The notes: generated by a model not told the origin, from the letters alone. A DNA stretch of 64,000 bases from JACJXW01 sp964418125 (GCA_964418125.1 CAYQKY010000007.1:1-64000), one strand, 5' to 3'; positions 40,139 through 49,090 are shown, counted from the first letter of the stretch. Made by a program: numbers and translations.

Positions 40139-43135
40139 ATGAAACCTGCCTGCTTCCTTCCGCATACCCTCATGGTATGGATTGTCTCAATGCTGTATTT
40201 CATTACATCCTGCCAGCCCGGAAGCCCGGACGTGCCGGCCGGCTTTGAACTCCACCCGGATTTCCGGATGGAGCTGGTGGCGGCCGAACCGCTGACCTTC
40301 GACCCCGTTGCCCTCGGTTTCGACGAAAAGGGGCGCACTTTTGTCCTGGAAATGCCGGGCTATCCGCTGCGGGACGAAGCCAGCCGGCTTATCCTCCTGG
40401 AGGATGAAAACGGCGACGGCATCTATGACCGCCGCCATGTTTACGCCGACGGCCTGGGCGCCGCCTGTTCTTTTATGCCTTACCGCGGCGGCATGCTCGT
40501 AGCGGCTCCCCCTGAACTTCTCTGGCTGAAGGACACCAACGAGGACAATACGGCCGATAAGCGGACCGTCCTGATGGAGGGATTCACCGACGGCAACTTG
40601 CAGCATAACGTCAACGCCCTAACCTACGGGCTGGACAACTGGATCTACGCCGCCAACGGGGGGAACTCCGGGCGGCCGTTTTTCCCGAAAAAATCCGGTG
40701 AAAAACTCGATCTGCGCGGTGATGATTTCCGCTTCCGCATTGAGGAGAAACGGCTGGAAAGAGTGGGCGAATCCTCCGGCGGCTTCGGGCTGGCCTTCGA
40801 CAACTGGGGGCGGCTGTTCGAAACCCACAACCTGGAGCACGTCTCCAACCTCGTATTTCCGGGTTACTACATTGAAGGCCTGCCAGTCGAGCCCTCTCAC
40901 ACCCTGACGGTTATTTCCGACCATGAGGAGAACGGGCTGTCCCGGATCTACCCGATCGGAGAACAGGAAACCCGGGTCAACCACCCGGAACAATCGGGTT
41001 ACTTTTCCGGCGCCTGCGGCATCACCCATTACGGCGGCGGCGCCTTCCCCGAAAGGTTCAACGGCCAGCTTTTTGTCGCCGACGTGGTGCTCAACCTGGT
41101 GCACCTCGACCTTTTGTCTCCCGACGGGGCGTCTTTCAAAGCTTCCCGTAACCGGGAAAAAGTAGAGTTTCTCGCTTCTATGGACCGCGCCTTCCGGCCG
41201 GTTTACCTCACAACCGGGCCTGACGGCGCCCTTTACCTCATCGACATGCACCGGAATGTCATCGAGCACCCCGAATGGATACCGGATGAGATCGAGGCCA
41301 CGCTGGACCTTAAGGCAGGCAGGGACAAAGGGCGGGTCTACCGGATCACTCCCCGGAAGGGTTGGGTTCCCGCCCGCCCTCAACTCGACATCAACCGGCC
41401 GGAGGGCCTGGTAAAAGCCCTGGAAGATAAAAACCAGTGGGTGCGGATGACTGCCCAGCGGCTGATGGTTGGATCTCAGGACGAAGCGTTTATCCCGCTC
41501 CTGGAAGCTTTGTACCAGAGAACGGCATATCCCCTCGCCCGCCTGCATTGCCTGTGGGCGCTGGAGGGGCTGGGAGCCCTCAACAACAGCCTGCTGGCCA
41601 GAGCCTTCCGCGATACTTCTGCCGGTGTCCGGGAAAACGCCCTGAAAATTGCCGAGATCCACCTGGACAGCCACCCGGAATGGATCGAACCGATACTGAA
41701 AATGGCTCTCGATGAAAACGCCAGAGTGCGAATGCAAGCCGCTCTGACACTCAGCACCCTCTCCGAAGAACATTACCGGCCCAGGGCCGAGGCCATCATT
41801 TCCACCTTGTCCCGTATGCTGGCCACCCTGCCTGCCGACGAGTGGAGCGCCATGGCGGTGGCCGCTGCCGCACGAAAAGACGCCGTCGCGTTTTGTAATA
41901 GACTGCTGGCAGAACCTCGGGACTCCCTCGATGAGAACCAGCTCGGGGTTGCCCTCACCCTGGCCCGCCTCACCGGCAGGCAAAACAACCTCGGCCAAAC
42001 CCGGGAATTGTTGAACATCCTGCATACCAGCCAGGTAGCCCGGCAATGGGAAAAAACGGCGCTGATCGAAGCCCTGGCTTATGGGTGGGAAAGTAGCGAG
42101 GGGAGTAAGGAAGGCGCCCCATCCGGCTCCTCCCTCCTCGCCACGCTGGAAAGCATCGAACAGGACGACAGCCCGGCTACCTTCCGCGCAACCGGGAGGC
42201 TGCGGAAGGCAATAGGGCTGCCCGTTTCCCAAAAAATGAGCCGGCAGATCAAAGCAGCCTTGGCGGTGGTTTCCGACCGGCAGCTTCCGGTTGAGGAGCG
42301 CCTGGCCTTGCTGCAGCTCATCGCACTCGAAGAATTTGCTTCAAAAAAACAAGCCCTTTATGCTTTGCTGGACAACCGGGAGCCGCTGGCGCTCCAAAAG
42401 GAAGCCCTGGCCCAGCTGTGGGAAGCAAATGATCCCAATGTCGCTCGCCATTTTGTAGAATGTTGGCCAACCCTGGGCCCGGAGGCCCGCAAATTGGCCG
42501 GCGATATCCTGCTGTACAAAACCTATAACCACGGCCTGCTCCTGTCCGCCCTGGAGAATAACACCATCCGCCCTGGCGAGTTGAATTTTGACCTCGAACG
42601 CCGCAGAGTGCTGCTCTTTTCCGATGATAAACTCACCCGTACCCGCGCCGAAGCCCTGTTCTCCGACGCCGGCGTGACGACCCGAAAGGAAGCCATTGAA
42701 AAAATGCGCCCGGCGCTTGCCCTGCCCGGCGATGTTGAGAAGGGTAAAGCTGTTTTTGAAAAACTATGCGGGACATGCCACCGGTACGGCCCCATCGGCC
42801 AGGACGTAGGCCCCGTGCTCACCGAGATCAACCGGAAAAGCAAGGAATCGCTCCTCCACGATATCCTCGACCCCAACGCGGCGGTAGATACGAAATACCT
42901 CAACCACCAGGCGCGCACCCGGGACGGCAATATCTACAGCGGTATGATCCAAAGAGAAGGAGATTCAGAGATCACACTTAAGATGGCGGGAGGGCCGGAA
43001 ATCACCCTGAAAAAGGAGCGTATAGAACAACTTTCCTCCCTCGGCATCTCGCTGATGCCCGAAGGCCTGGAAAGCGGCATGAGCCACCAGGATATGGCGG
43101 GCCTGCTGGCCTTCCTGCAGCAGCCTTCACAATAA
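40139..43135 (+). CDS. PVC-type membrane-bound dehydrogenase: NHL/PQQ-like propeller, HEAT repeats, cytochrome c
   Basis: A 998-residue lipoprotein (lipobox ITSC, Cys25) of the type first described in Planctomycetota and Verrucomicrobia. The first 400 residues are a sugar-dehydrogenase-like beta-propeller (FRMELVAAEPLTFDPVALGF, GDGIYDRRHVYADGL, LTTGPDGALYLIDMHRNVIE). The middle (about 420-830) is a HEAT-like helical array (VRENALKIAEIHLDSHPEWI). The C-terminal haem domain has CGTCH (Cys877) and the characteristic KESLLHDILDPNAAVDTKYL. It probably oxidises a sugar outside the cytoplasm. Its end overlaps the convergent antiphage-like gene by 9 bp. It shares the propeller-plus-haem strategy with the fusion gene just upstream, but is not its duplicate. 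Confidence 0.92.
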   Translation: MKPACFLPHTLMVWIVSMLYFITSCQPGSPDVPAGFELHPDFRMELVAAEPLTFDPVALGFDEKGRTFVLEMPGYPLRDEASRLILLEDENGDGIYDRRHVYADGLGAACSFMPYRGGMLVAAPPELLWLKDTNEDNTADKRTVLMEGFTDGNLQHNVNALTYGLDNWIYAANGGNSGRPFFPKKSGEKLDLRGDDFRFRIEEKRLERVGESSGGFGLAFDNWGRLFETHNLEHVSNLVFPGYYIEGLPVEPSHTLTVISDHEENGLSRIYPIGEQETRVNHPEQSGYFSGACGITHYGGGAFPERFNGQLFVADVVLNLVHLDLLSPDGASFKASRNREKVEFLASMDRAFRPVYLTTGPDGALYLIDMHRNVIEHPEWIPDEIEATLDLKAGRDKGRVYRITPRKGWVPARPQLDINRPEGLVKALEDKNQWVRMTAQRLMVGSQDEAFIPLLEALYQRTAYPLARLHCLWALEGLGALNNSLLARAFRDTSAGVRENALKIAEIHLDSHPEWIEPILKMALDENARVRMQAALTLSTLSEEHYRPRAEAIISTLSRMLATLPADEWSAMAVAAAARKDAVAFCNRLLAEPRDSLDENQLGVALTLARLTGRQNNLGQTRELLNILHTSQVARQWEKTALIEALAYGWESSEGSKEGAPSGSSLLATLESIEQDDSPATFRATGRLRKAIGLPVSQKMSRQIKAALAVVSDRQLPVEERLALLQLIALEEFASKKQALYALLDNREPLALQKEALAQLWEANDPNVARHFVECWPTLGPEARKLAGDILLYKTYNHGLLLSALENNTIRPGELNFDLERRRVLLFSDDKLTRTRAEALFSDAGVTTRKEAIEKMRPALALPGDVEKGKAVFEKLCGTCHRYGPIGQDVGPVLTEINRKSKESLLHDILDPNAAVDTKYLNHQARTRDGNIYSGMIQREGDSEITLKMAGGPEITLKKERIEQLSSLGISLMPEGLESGMSHQDMAGLLAFLQQPSQ

Positions 43136-43894
43136 AGACAGATGCTCTTCCTTGATGAGGATTCCCCTCACCGTGCCGTCCACCAGTTGGCTCTCTTTTA
43201 CCAGCGCCCGAAAGCCTGGCCCAATTTCAGCCAGGGCATAGTACAGGATAAGAGCCAATTCATAACGGGAGAAAAGCGACTTTAGCGTGTCCAGGAAAAA
43301 CTGCCGCTCCACATCACTGTCCATAACATAAGACAAAAGGTGCCGGATGTTTTTGAAATAGACCTCAAAGGGGCCGACGTCATTTTCGAAATAATCTTTA
43401 AAAAAACCGATGGCCTCCTGCCCGTCCGTTTTGCCTTTCAACCTCCGGCGCATGCCCTGATATATTTTGAAAACGGCTTCCCTTCCGTTGGCCTGCTCCG
43501 TGATGTTGTCACCATAGACCTCGACATAGGAAATAGCTTCCAGGTTCTGAAAGTGGATGTCCAGCAATTTGAAAAAGTTGGTGCGCCGGGTAGGTAAGGC
43601 CTGCACTTTAAGCCCTGGCTCCACCCGTTGTTTCTGCAGGCCCTCCTCCCCTATTTTATCGATCATGTCCAGAAGGGCTTTCCGTAGGCGGTCCAGGCCC
43701 AGCTCGACCTGGTCATAGGGCATGGTATTGATGGAAGAGACGTACATCAGGTCGTTATACTTGCTTTTCAGGAGGATAAAGTCGTTGTACAACCCGGAGG
43801 AAGGATCCAATACTTCTTCCATCGCCTCAATACCGAAGTTGAGGCCTTTGGCCACTCTCGATTTTAATTCGGATTTTATGTTTTGGAGGTTCAT
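43127..43894 (-). CDS. Effector-associated domain fused to AbiC-like abortive infection domain
   Basis: A 255-residue cytoplasmic protein in two parts. Residues 1-80 (IKSELKSRVAKGLNFGIEAM, GLYNDFILLKSKYNDL, LRKALLDMIDKIGEEG) match the pattern of effector-associated adaptor domains (EAD11-type) that couple sensors to effectors in NTPase-controlled conflict systems. Residues about 105-255 (TNFFKLLDIHFQNLEAISY, GREAVFKIYQGMRRRLKG, YFKNIRHLLSYV, ELALILYYALAEIGPGFRAL) resemble putative phage abortive-infection AbiC proteins. The combination suggests an effector recruited by another EAD protein; no partner NTPase or protease is adjacent. The upstream 175 bp are very AT-rich. Family assignment is from memory of sequence patterns. 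Confidence 0.65.
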   Translation of the reverse strand: MNLQNIKSELKSRVAKGLNFGIEAMEEVLDPSSGLYNDFILLKSKYNDLMYVSSINTMPYDQVELGLDRLRKALLDMIDKIGEEGLQKQRVEPGLKVQALPTRRTNFFKLLDIHFQNLEAISYVEVYGDNITEQANGREAVFKIYQGMRRRLKGKTDGQEAIGFFKDYFENDVGPFEVYFKNIRHLLSYVMDSDVERQFFLDTLKSLFSRYELALILYYALAEIGPGFRALVKESQLVDGTVRGILIKEEHLSLL

Positions 43895-44030
43895 TGCATC
43901 GAGTTTATCATCACTTTGAAGATCTTTTTTTTTGAGCAGAAATGAGAATTGGTTGCTGTATTTTTAGAAATTTTTATATGGAAAGAAAATTTAGGCTGAG
44001 TAAAAGTTTATTTCGAATAAACAAAAAATA

Positions 44031-44062
44031 AATTTTTCACGCGCCACATGAATGTGGCGCGT
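44031..44062 (-). terminator. Strong hairpin terminator of the GNAT gene
   Basis: Perfect 11-bp arms ACGCGCCACAT (44039-44049) and ATGTGGCGCGT (44052-44062) start 8 bp past the GNAT stop. On the minus strand they are followed by the T-rich tract GTGAAAAATTTATTTTTTG. Confidence 0.75.
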
Positions 44063-44069
44063 CCGAGGG

Positions 44070-44567
44070 CTATAAGAAACGATGGTAGATGTAGGCATCC
44101 ACATACCCCGCTCCCTCCTGAAAGAAGCCTTCCGGCACGACGCCGATCCGATTAAACCCGAATGCCTCCCAGGCCCGGATGGCGGCGGTATTGGTGCTCA
44201 CCACCAGGTTGAATTGCATGGCGCGGTAGCCGGCGGCTTTAGCGGCCTGCAGGGAGTGCGCGCAGAGCTGTTTTCCAATGCCTTTTCCCCGATGGGCCGA
44301 ATCCACCATGTAGGCGGCGTTGGCCACGTGGCTGCCGTAACCCGGCTGGTTGGGTTTGACGATGTACGCGCCAACTATCTGCCCCTGTATTTCCGCTACA
44401 TAAACCAGATTGTCGAGGTTGATCCAACTGGCTTCGATCTGCTCGCGGGTGTAGCTTTCATCGTAGGGAAAGTAGGCCTTCTGGGCCATGATGTCTTTCC
44501 ACATACGCCAGACGGCGTCGAGGCCCTGAGCTGTAGCCGGGCGAATGGCTATTTCGGAATAGTCCAT
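44070..44567 (-). CDS. GNAT-family N-acetyltransferase
   Basis: A 165-residue acetyl-CoA-dependent acetyltransferase with the complete GNAT fold: IRPATAQGLDAVWRMWKD at the N-terminus, VYVAEIQGQIVGAYIV (strands 2-4), acetyl-CoA motif A in AHRGKGIGKQLCAHSL and the motif B region AIRAWEAFGFNRIGVVPEGF. The substrate is not identifiable; small-molecule or antibiotic-like amines are common for this subgroup. ATG 44567 begins the recognisable fold; an in-frame ATG at 44615 would add 16 residues that nearly reach the EamA stop codon. It lies 57 bp downstream of the EamA permease gene on the same strand and ends at a strong hairpin. Confidence 0.88.
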   Translation of the reverse strand: MDYSEIAIRPATAQGLDAVWRMWKDIMAQKAYFPYDESYTREQIEASWINLDNLVYVAEIQGQIVGAYIVKPNQPGYGSHVANAAYMVDSAHRGKGIGKQLCAHSLQAAKAAGYRAMQFNLVVSTNTAAIRAWEAFGFNRIGVVPEGFFQEGAGYVDAYIYHRFL

Positions 44568-44624
44568 AAAGTAATTGCTTGATACCAGGAAAACAATAGC
44601 CCCATTTGCTGTCAAAACGCCCCC

Positions 44625-45470
44625 TCACCCCTCCGGGCGCCAGCTGGCATAAGCCATGGCACCTATGATCAGTACCCCACCGGCAATAACCCGCAGGCCT
44701 GGCAGCTCTCCAAGGAGAACAGCCGCAGCGATCACCCCATACACCGGCTCCAGCGTGGCGACGATGCTGGCCGTCCGCGCCGGCACTTCCTTCAGCCCGC
44801 TGATAAACAAAGTATGAGAAAAAGCGGTAAACACCACCCCCAGGAGCACCAGGAGCCACCAATCGGCAGGCGACGGCGACGGCCTGAGGATAAACCAGAA
44901 TGGCAGAAGCACCAGGAAGGCCATCAGGTCCTGATAAAATGCCACCTGCAGGCTGCTGTAGGTTCGGACGTACCTGCGGTTGAGGACGGAAAGAAGAGCG
45001 AAGGTGAGCCCCGATAAAACGCCCCAGAATACGCCCAGAGTGATATTGTTGCCCAGGCGCCACTCCGGAATGACTAAAGCCACCCCCGCCAGGGCAATGA
45101 TCGCCAGCGCGAGGCCCCGCCGGGAAAACGGCTCGCGAAAAAACAGGGGCTCGATGAAAACGGTGAAAAAGGGGAAGGTAGAATACGACACCAGGCATAC
45201 CGCCACCGTCGATACCTTCACCGACTCGAAAAAGGTTACCCAGTGAACGGCTAACAGCAAGCCCAGAAAGCTGAGATAGAAGTAATCCTGTTTTCTGTTC
45301 AGCACGATGCTTTTCCCCCTCAGCTGCAGCACAACGCCCAGGGTAGGCACGGCAAAAGCAACCCTCCCCAACACGATAATGGCTGCCGGCAGGGCCACCC
45401 ACTTGCCGAAGAGGCTCGCCAGCCCGAAGAGGAGGACCGCAAGGTGGATCTCGATGAGGTGCCGGTTCAT
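44625..45470 (-). CDS. EamA/DMT-family permease
   Basis: A 281-residue inner-membrane protein with ten predicted helices in two EamA repeats (about 5-135 and 148-278). Typical phrases are AVLLFGLASLFGKWVALPA in helix 1, FLGLLLAVHWVTFFESVKVS, TVAVCLVSYSTFPFFTVFIE ending the first repeat, and IVATLEPVYGVIAAAVLLGE near the end of the second. It exports or imports an unknown metabolite. ATG 45470 is preferred; an in-frame ATG at 45542 would read through the repeat that contains GAACGCGGAT. It is followed by the GNAT gene, possibly co-transcribed. Confidence 0.88.
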   Translation of the reverse strand: MNRHLIEIHLAVLLFGLASLFGKWVALPAAIIVLGRVAFAVPTLGVVLQLRGKSIVLNRKQDYFYLSFLGLLLAVHWVTFFESVKVSTVAVCLVSYSTFPFFTVFIEPLFFREPFSRRGLALAIIALAGVALVIPEWRLGNNITLGVFWGVLSGLTFALLSVLNRRYVRTYSSLQVAFYQDLMAFLVLLPFWFILRPSPSPADWWLLVLLGVVFTAFSHTLFISGLKEVPARTASIVATLEPVYGVIAAAVLLGELPGLRVIAGGVLIIGAMAYASWRPEG

Positions 45471-45707
45471 GGCTGCTGTTTGAGATGGAACGCGGATTTT
45501 ATCGAGTGCGGCGGATTGCCGCGGATTGACCGTACACACCATACACCTTACACCGTACGCGCCCCAACCTATTTAGAAGATAACCATATCATCTCTTACC
45601 AAACCTCACGTCAAATTAAACATTCTGCTCCCACCGTCTGCATCCAAACCCGCGAAAATCCGCCTAATTCGCGTCGATCCGCGTTCTATCCTCCGTGTTC
45701 TATCCCC
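45471..45707. repeat. 237-bp gap with GCGGATT-type inverted repeats
   Basis: GAACGCGGAT (45488-45497) and ATCCGCGTTC (45677-45686) are perfect inverted copies at the two ends of the gap. Further GCGGATT units lie just inside each. A similar GGAACGCAGATT begins the repeat region at 14500. No gene is seen between. Confidence 0.55.
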
Positions 45708-47165
45708 TCAGATGCGCTCCAGCACTCCTTTCAGCAACCTCCAGAACTTCCCAACCGAAGGCACATGCACCTTCTCGTCCGGTGAATGCGGGTGGCGGAT
45801 GGTCGGCCCAAAGGAGATCATATCCAGGCCCGGATAATGTTCGCCGATAATGCCGCATTCCAGGCCGGCATGACAGGCGGCCACATGAGGCTTTTCACCG
45901 AACAGTTCCCGGTACAGGTTTTCCATCACTTTGAGGATATCGGAGCTGGCATCGGGCGCCCAGCCCGGATAGCTTCCGGAGTTTTCCACCTTGGCGCCCA
46001 CGGCTTCGAAGGCTGCCCGCACAGCGTTGGCCACGTCCATTTTTCCGGATTCAATGGAACTGCGCTGCAGGCTCTGGGTGATGAATTCTCCGTTTTTCAC
46101 GGTCACCCGGGCGAGGCTCGAAGAGGTCTCCACCAGGCCAGGAATGTCGGGCGCCATGCGCCATACTCCGTTGTGTACGGCATAGAGGGCGTTGAGCACC
46201 TTTTCCTGGTCCTCCGCCCGCATGGCCTTGACCGGCGAAGTCATTTCCTCAAGGGTTATGGACAGATCCGGCTCGATGCTTTTGAATTCGCGTTCAATAC
46301 TGTCTTTCCGCCGGTTGAACTCCCGCAGGAAGTCTTTTTTCTTTTCCCCATCTACAGCTACCAGAGCCACCGATTCCCGTGGGATGGCGTTGCGCAGGCT
46401 GCCGCCGTCCAGGGAAGAAATGCGCAGGCCGTACTCATAGGTCGTCTTGTACAACAGGCGGTTCATCAGTTTATTGGCATTGCCCCTCCCGAGATGAATA
46501 TCCAGGCCGGAGTGGCCGCCTTTGAGGCCTTTGACCGTGATCAGGAAACCTTCTGTACCCTCATTGGAGGTGACTTCCATATAATTCATGTGGGTATTGG
46601 TGTCGATACCGCCGGCGCAGCCGATGGTCAGCTCATCATCCTCTTCCGAATCGAGGTTGAGGAGGATCTTGCCCTCCAGGAGTTTTTCATCCAGGCCTTT
46701 GGCGCCGGTCATCCCGGTCTCCTCATCAATAGTGAAGAGGGCTTCCAGCGGCGGATGGGAAATGTCACTCGATTGCAGGATTGTCATGATAGCGGCCACG
46801 CCAATACCATTGTCGGCGCCAAGTGTTGTCCCTTCGGCAGTCACCCACTCACCATCAATATAGGACCGGATACCTTCCGAATCGAAGTCAAAATCGGTTC
46901 CGGTATTTTTCTGATGAACCATGTCCAGGTGTGACTGCAGGATGACCGTAGGCCGCCCTTCCCTCCCCGGAGAGGCTGGTTTTTTGATCACCACATTGCC
47001 GACATCATCCACGGTAGTATCCAGGCCCAGCTTTTCACCGAAGTTTTTCATGAATTCGATCACGCGTTCCTCCCGCTTGGAGGGCCTGGGTACTTCGTTG
47101 AGGTCCGCAAAGTTGGACCACAAGGCCTGTGGTTCCAACCGGCGGATTCCATTTGCTTTGGTCAT
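45708..47165 (-). CDS. pepD: Aminoacyl-histidine dipeptidase (PepD, M20C)
   Basis: A 485-residue cytosolic metallopeptidase that cleaves X-His and other dipeptides. All M20 di-zinc residues are visible: His79 in ILQSHLDMVHQK, bridging Asp118 in TLGADNGIGVA, catalytic Glu148 and ligand Glu149 in TIDEETGMTGA, Asp172 in LLNLDSEEDDE, and a C-terminal histidine in GPTIRHPHSPDEKV. Length and motif order match PepD of the M20C group. No signal peptide. It starts 24 bp after the stop of an exported TIM-barrel isomerase gene and may be carried on that transcript, but there is no functional link I can see. Confidence 0.95.
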   Translation of the reverse strand: MTKANGIRRLEPQALWSNFADLNEVPRPSKREERVIEFMKNFGEKLGLDTTVDDVGNVVIKKPASPGREGRPTVILQSHLDMVHQKNTGTDFDFDSEGIRSYIDGEWVTAEGTTLGADNGIGVAAIMTILQSSDISHPPLEALFTIDEETGMTGAKGLDEKLLEGKILLNLDSEEDDELTIGCAGGIDTNTHMNYMEVTSNEGTEGFLITVKGLKGGHSGLDIHLGRGNANKLMNRLLYKTTYEYGLRISSLDGGSLRNAIPRESVALVAVDGEKKKDFLREFNRRKDSIEREFKSIEPDLSITLEEMTSPVKAMRAEDQEKVLNALYAVHNGVWRMAPDIPGLVETSSSLARVTVKNGEFITQSLQRSSIESGKMDVANAVRAAFEAVGAKVENSGSYPGWAPDASSDILKVMENLYRELFGEKPHVAACHAGLECGIIGEHYPGLDMISFGPTIRHPHSPDEKVHVPSVGKFWRLLKGVLERI

Positions 47166-47189
47166 ATTATCGGATTATTTTCTTGAAAT

Positions 47190-48248
47190 TCAGGAAAGCT
47201 GGGCTCCCACCTTTTCCAGCAGTTTTTTGGTGGCGAGGATCCCTTCCTCTTCTGTAAGCTCTTCTCCTTCGTATTCAATACCGACATAACCGGTATAACC
47301 GGCATCTTTTACGATCTTCATCATTTTCAGGTAATCGGTGTGGGTTTCATTGCCTTCCGCATCAAAATCATGAGATTTAGCGCTGACTCCTTTGGCAAAG
47401 GCCATGAGTTTTCGGGTTCCTTCGTACCGGTCATATTCATTCGTGCACTGGCCTTCGGGGCCGCGTTCGATACAGAAATTCCCGAAATCGGGAAGCGTGC
47501 CGCAGTTATCCTTGCCTACTGTTTTTATCACATTATACAGCCAGTCGGCATCGGAGGAGTACCCGCCGTGGTTTTCGACGATCACATTAATGCCATCCTG
47601 GGCGGCATATTCACTGAGCCGGCTGAGCCCGCCCACCGCTGCATCGGCGACCTCTTCTCTCGTTCCGTTTCCGGCAGCATTGACCCGGATGGAGTGGCAT
47701 CCCAGGAATTTTGCCGCCTCGACCCACGGCAAATGGTTCTCGACCGCCTGCCGGCGACGGGCGCTATCCACATCGCCAAGGTTCCCCAAAGCATCGCACA
47801 TGATCAGCAGGCTTCTGACGCCTTCGCTATCGCACCGCCCTTTAAGTTCCTTGAGGTACTCCATATTTTTAGCTTTGCCGAAATAGAAGGTGTTGACGTA
47901 TTCGACCGCATCTATACCAAATTTATTCCTGGCAATGGAAGGAAAGTCAAGCGGGTCAATAGTGCCCTGAAGAAGGGAATCCGGATCGGTTTGCAGCGCT
48001 TTGCTGAAAGCCTCCCAACCACCATCCCGGCTTGGGCCGAAGAAGGATTTGTGCAGGGACCACTGCGCCAGAGAGATCTTGAAGAACATATCCGTTACTT
48101 TACCGCCTTCCCCGGTTGTATCCGTTTCCTGGCCGGCGCCAGATGAGTTGTTATTACACCCGGAAAGGGTAGAATAAACCCCCAGTAACCCCAGAGCTGC
48201 GGCATACTGGCCGGCTTCTTTCAAAAAAATTCGCCTGGATCTTTTCAT
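47190..48248 (-). CDS. Exported sugar phosphate isomerase/epimerase-like TIM-barrel protein
   Basis: A 352-residue TIM-barrel protein of the xylose-isomerase-like/AP-endonuclease-2 superfamily. It has both a twin-arginine motif (RSRRIFLKEAG) and a lipobox (TLSGC, Cys31), so it is probably a Tat-exported lipoprotein. Barrel segments seen are FKISLAQWSLHKSFFG, IDAVEYVNTFYFGKA, LLIMCDALGNLGD, GCHSIRVNAAGNG, INVIVENHGGYSSDADW, CGTLPDFGNFC, KSHDFDAEGNETHTDY and YVGIEYEGEEL; the Glu, Asp, His and Glu are the usual metal ligands. Relatives act in 3-keto-sugar metabolism. It lies between enoyl-CoA hydratase and PepD genes, an odd setting. Confidence 0.9.
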   Translation of the reverse strand: MKRSRRIFLKEAGQYAAALGLLGVYSTLSGCNNNSSGAGQETDTTGEGGKVTDMFFKISLAQWSLHKSFFGPSRDGGWEAFSKALQTDPDSLLQGTIDPLDFPSIARNKFGIDAVEYVNTFYFGKAKNMEYLKELKGRCDSEGVRSLLIMCDALGNLGDVDSARRRQAVENHLPWVEAAKFLGCHSIRVNAAGNGTREEVADAAVGGLSRLSEYAAQDGINVIVENHGGYSSDADWLYNVIKTVGKDNCGTLPDFGNFCIERGPEGQCTNEYDRYEGTRKLMAFAKGVSAKSHDFDAEGNETHTDYLKMMKIVKDAGYTGYVGIEYEGEELTEEEGILATKKLLEKVGAQLS

Positions 48249-48301
48249 GGCTGATTTTTGTTTAAAGTTGATTTGTTGTTTATTTCCTTAAGGTAAAACA
48301 A

Positions 48302-49075
48302 CTATTTACCTTTAAAATTTGCCTCTCTTCGCTCCAGGAAGGATGCCAGCCCTTCAGCGGCGTCTTCCGAATCCATAAGTTTACGAACGGTAGGCAGCAA
48401 TTCTGCCACAGCAGCTTTTTCCCCGTCCAATACCGCCTGGCGGGCATTCTGCAGGGTAGCCTGTACGGCCAGGGGCGCACGCGTGGCAATAGTTTCTGCG
48501 ATCTCCAGCGCACGGCCCAGTGGTGCTTTCCGGCTTAGTTCCTGAACCAGCCCGATCCGCAGGGCTTCCCCGGCATCAAAAGTATCGCCGGTGAGGAGGT
48601 AGCGCATGGCGTTGCCCCAGCCGCATCGCTGGGGGAAACGGATGGTAGCCCCTCCAAAAGGTATAATGCCCCGGTTCACTTCGATCTGCCCGAATTTCGT
48701 ATCTTCCCGGGCTATACAGATATCGGCGGCCAGAATGAGTTCGATACCGATGGTCAGGCAGTATCCTTTCACTGCAATAACCATGGGTTTAGTCCGTTCT
48801 TTCCCTAATGTCTGCAATGGGCCTACCTGATAGGGGTTGAAAAGCCCGTCTCCTTTCTTGACCTGCGGGGCGACTTTCGCCAGGTCCAGGCCGGCGGTAA
48901 AATGATCCCCCTCAGCATACAACAGGCCGCAACGCAGCTCCGGATCCTGTTCCAGTTCCGCGTACGCATCAGCCAGGCTGTGCAGCATCTCCAGGTTAAA
49001 TGCATTCCTCTTCTCCGGGCGGTTGAGCCCGATAAGCAGGACGTGCGCGCGTTTTTCAACCTTTATTACCGGCAT
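48302..49075 (-). CDS. Enoyl-CoA hydratase/isomerase (crotonase family)
   Basis: A 257-residue crotonase-fold enzyme for acyl-CoA metabolism. Visible are LIGLNRPEKRNAFNLEML at the N-terminus, the first oxyanion-hole loop DHFTAGLDL, the second in VKGYCLTIGIELILAADICI, and GIIPFGGATIRFPQRCGWGN with the central helix. The classical hydratase glutamates at the second active-site position are not clearly conserved (the region reads GQIEVNRGIIPFGG), so hydratase, isomerase or another crotonase activity cannot be told apart. It begins 15 bp after the acyl-CoA dehydrogenase stop and is very likely co-transcribed. Confidence 0.9.
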   Translation of the reverse strand: MPVIKVEKRAHVLLIGLNRPEKRNAFNLEMLHSLADAYAELEQDPELRCGLLYAEGDHFTAGLDLAKVAPQVKKGDGLFNPYQVGPLQTLGKERTKPMVIAVKGYCLTIGIELILAADICIAREDTKFGQIEVNRGIIPFGGATIRFPQRCGWGNAMRYLLTGDTFDAGEALRIGLVQELSRKAPLGRALEIAETIATRAPLAVQATLQNARQAVLDGEKAAVAELLPTVRKLMDSEDAAEGLASFLERREANFKGK

Positions 49076-49090
49076 AGATCAGCATTTAGG

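Noticed and set aside
40619..42232. A 537-codon minus-strand open frame inside the PVC-type dehydrogenase gene
   Set aside because: Antisense to a protein with intact lipobox, propeller, HEAT and haem motifs; no own start context or motif.
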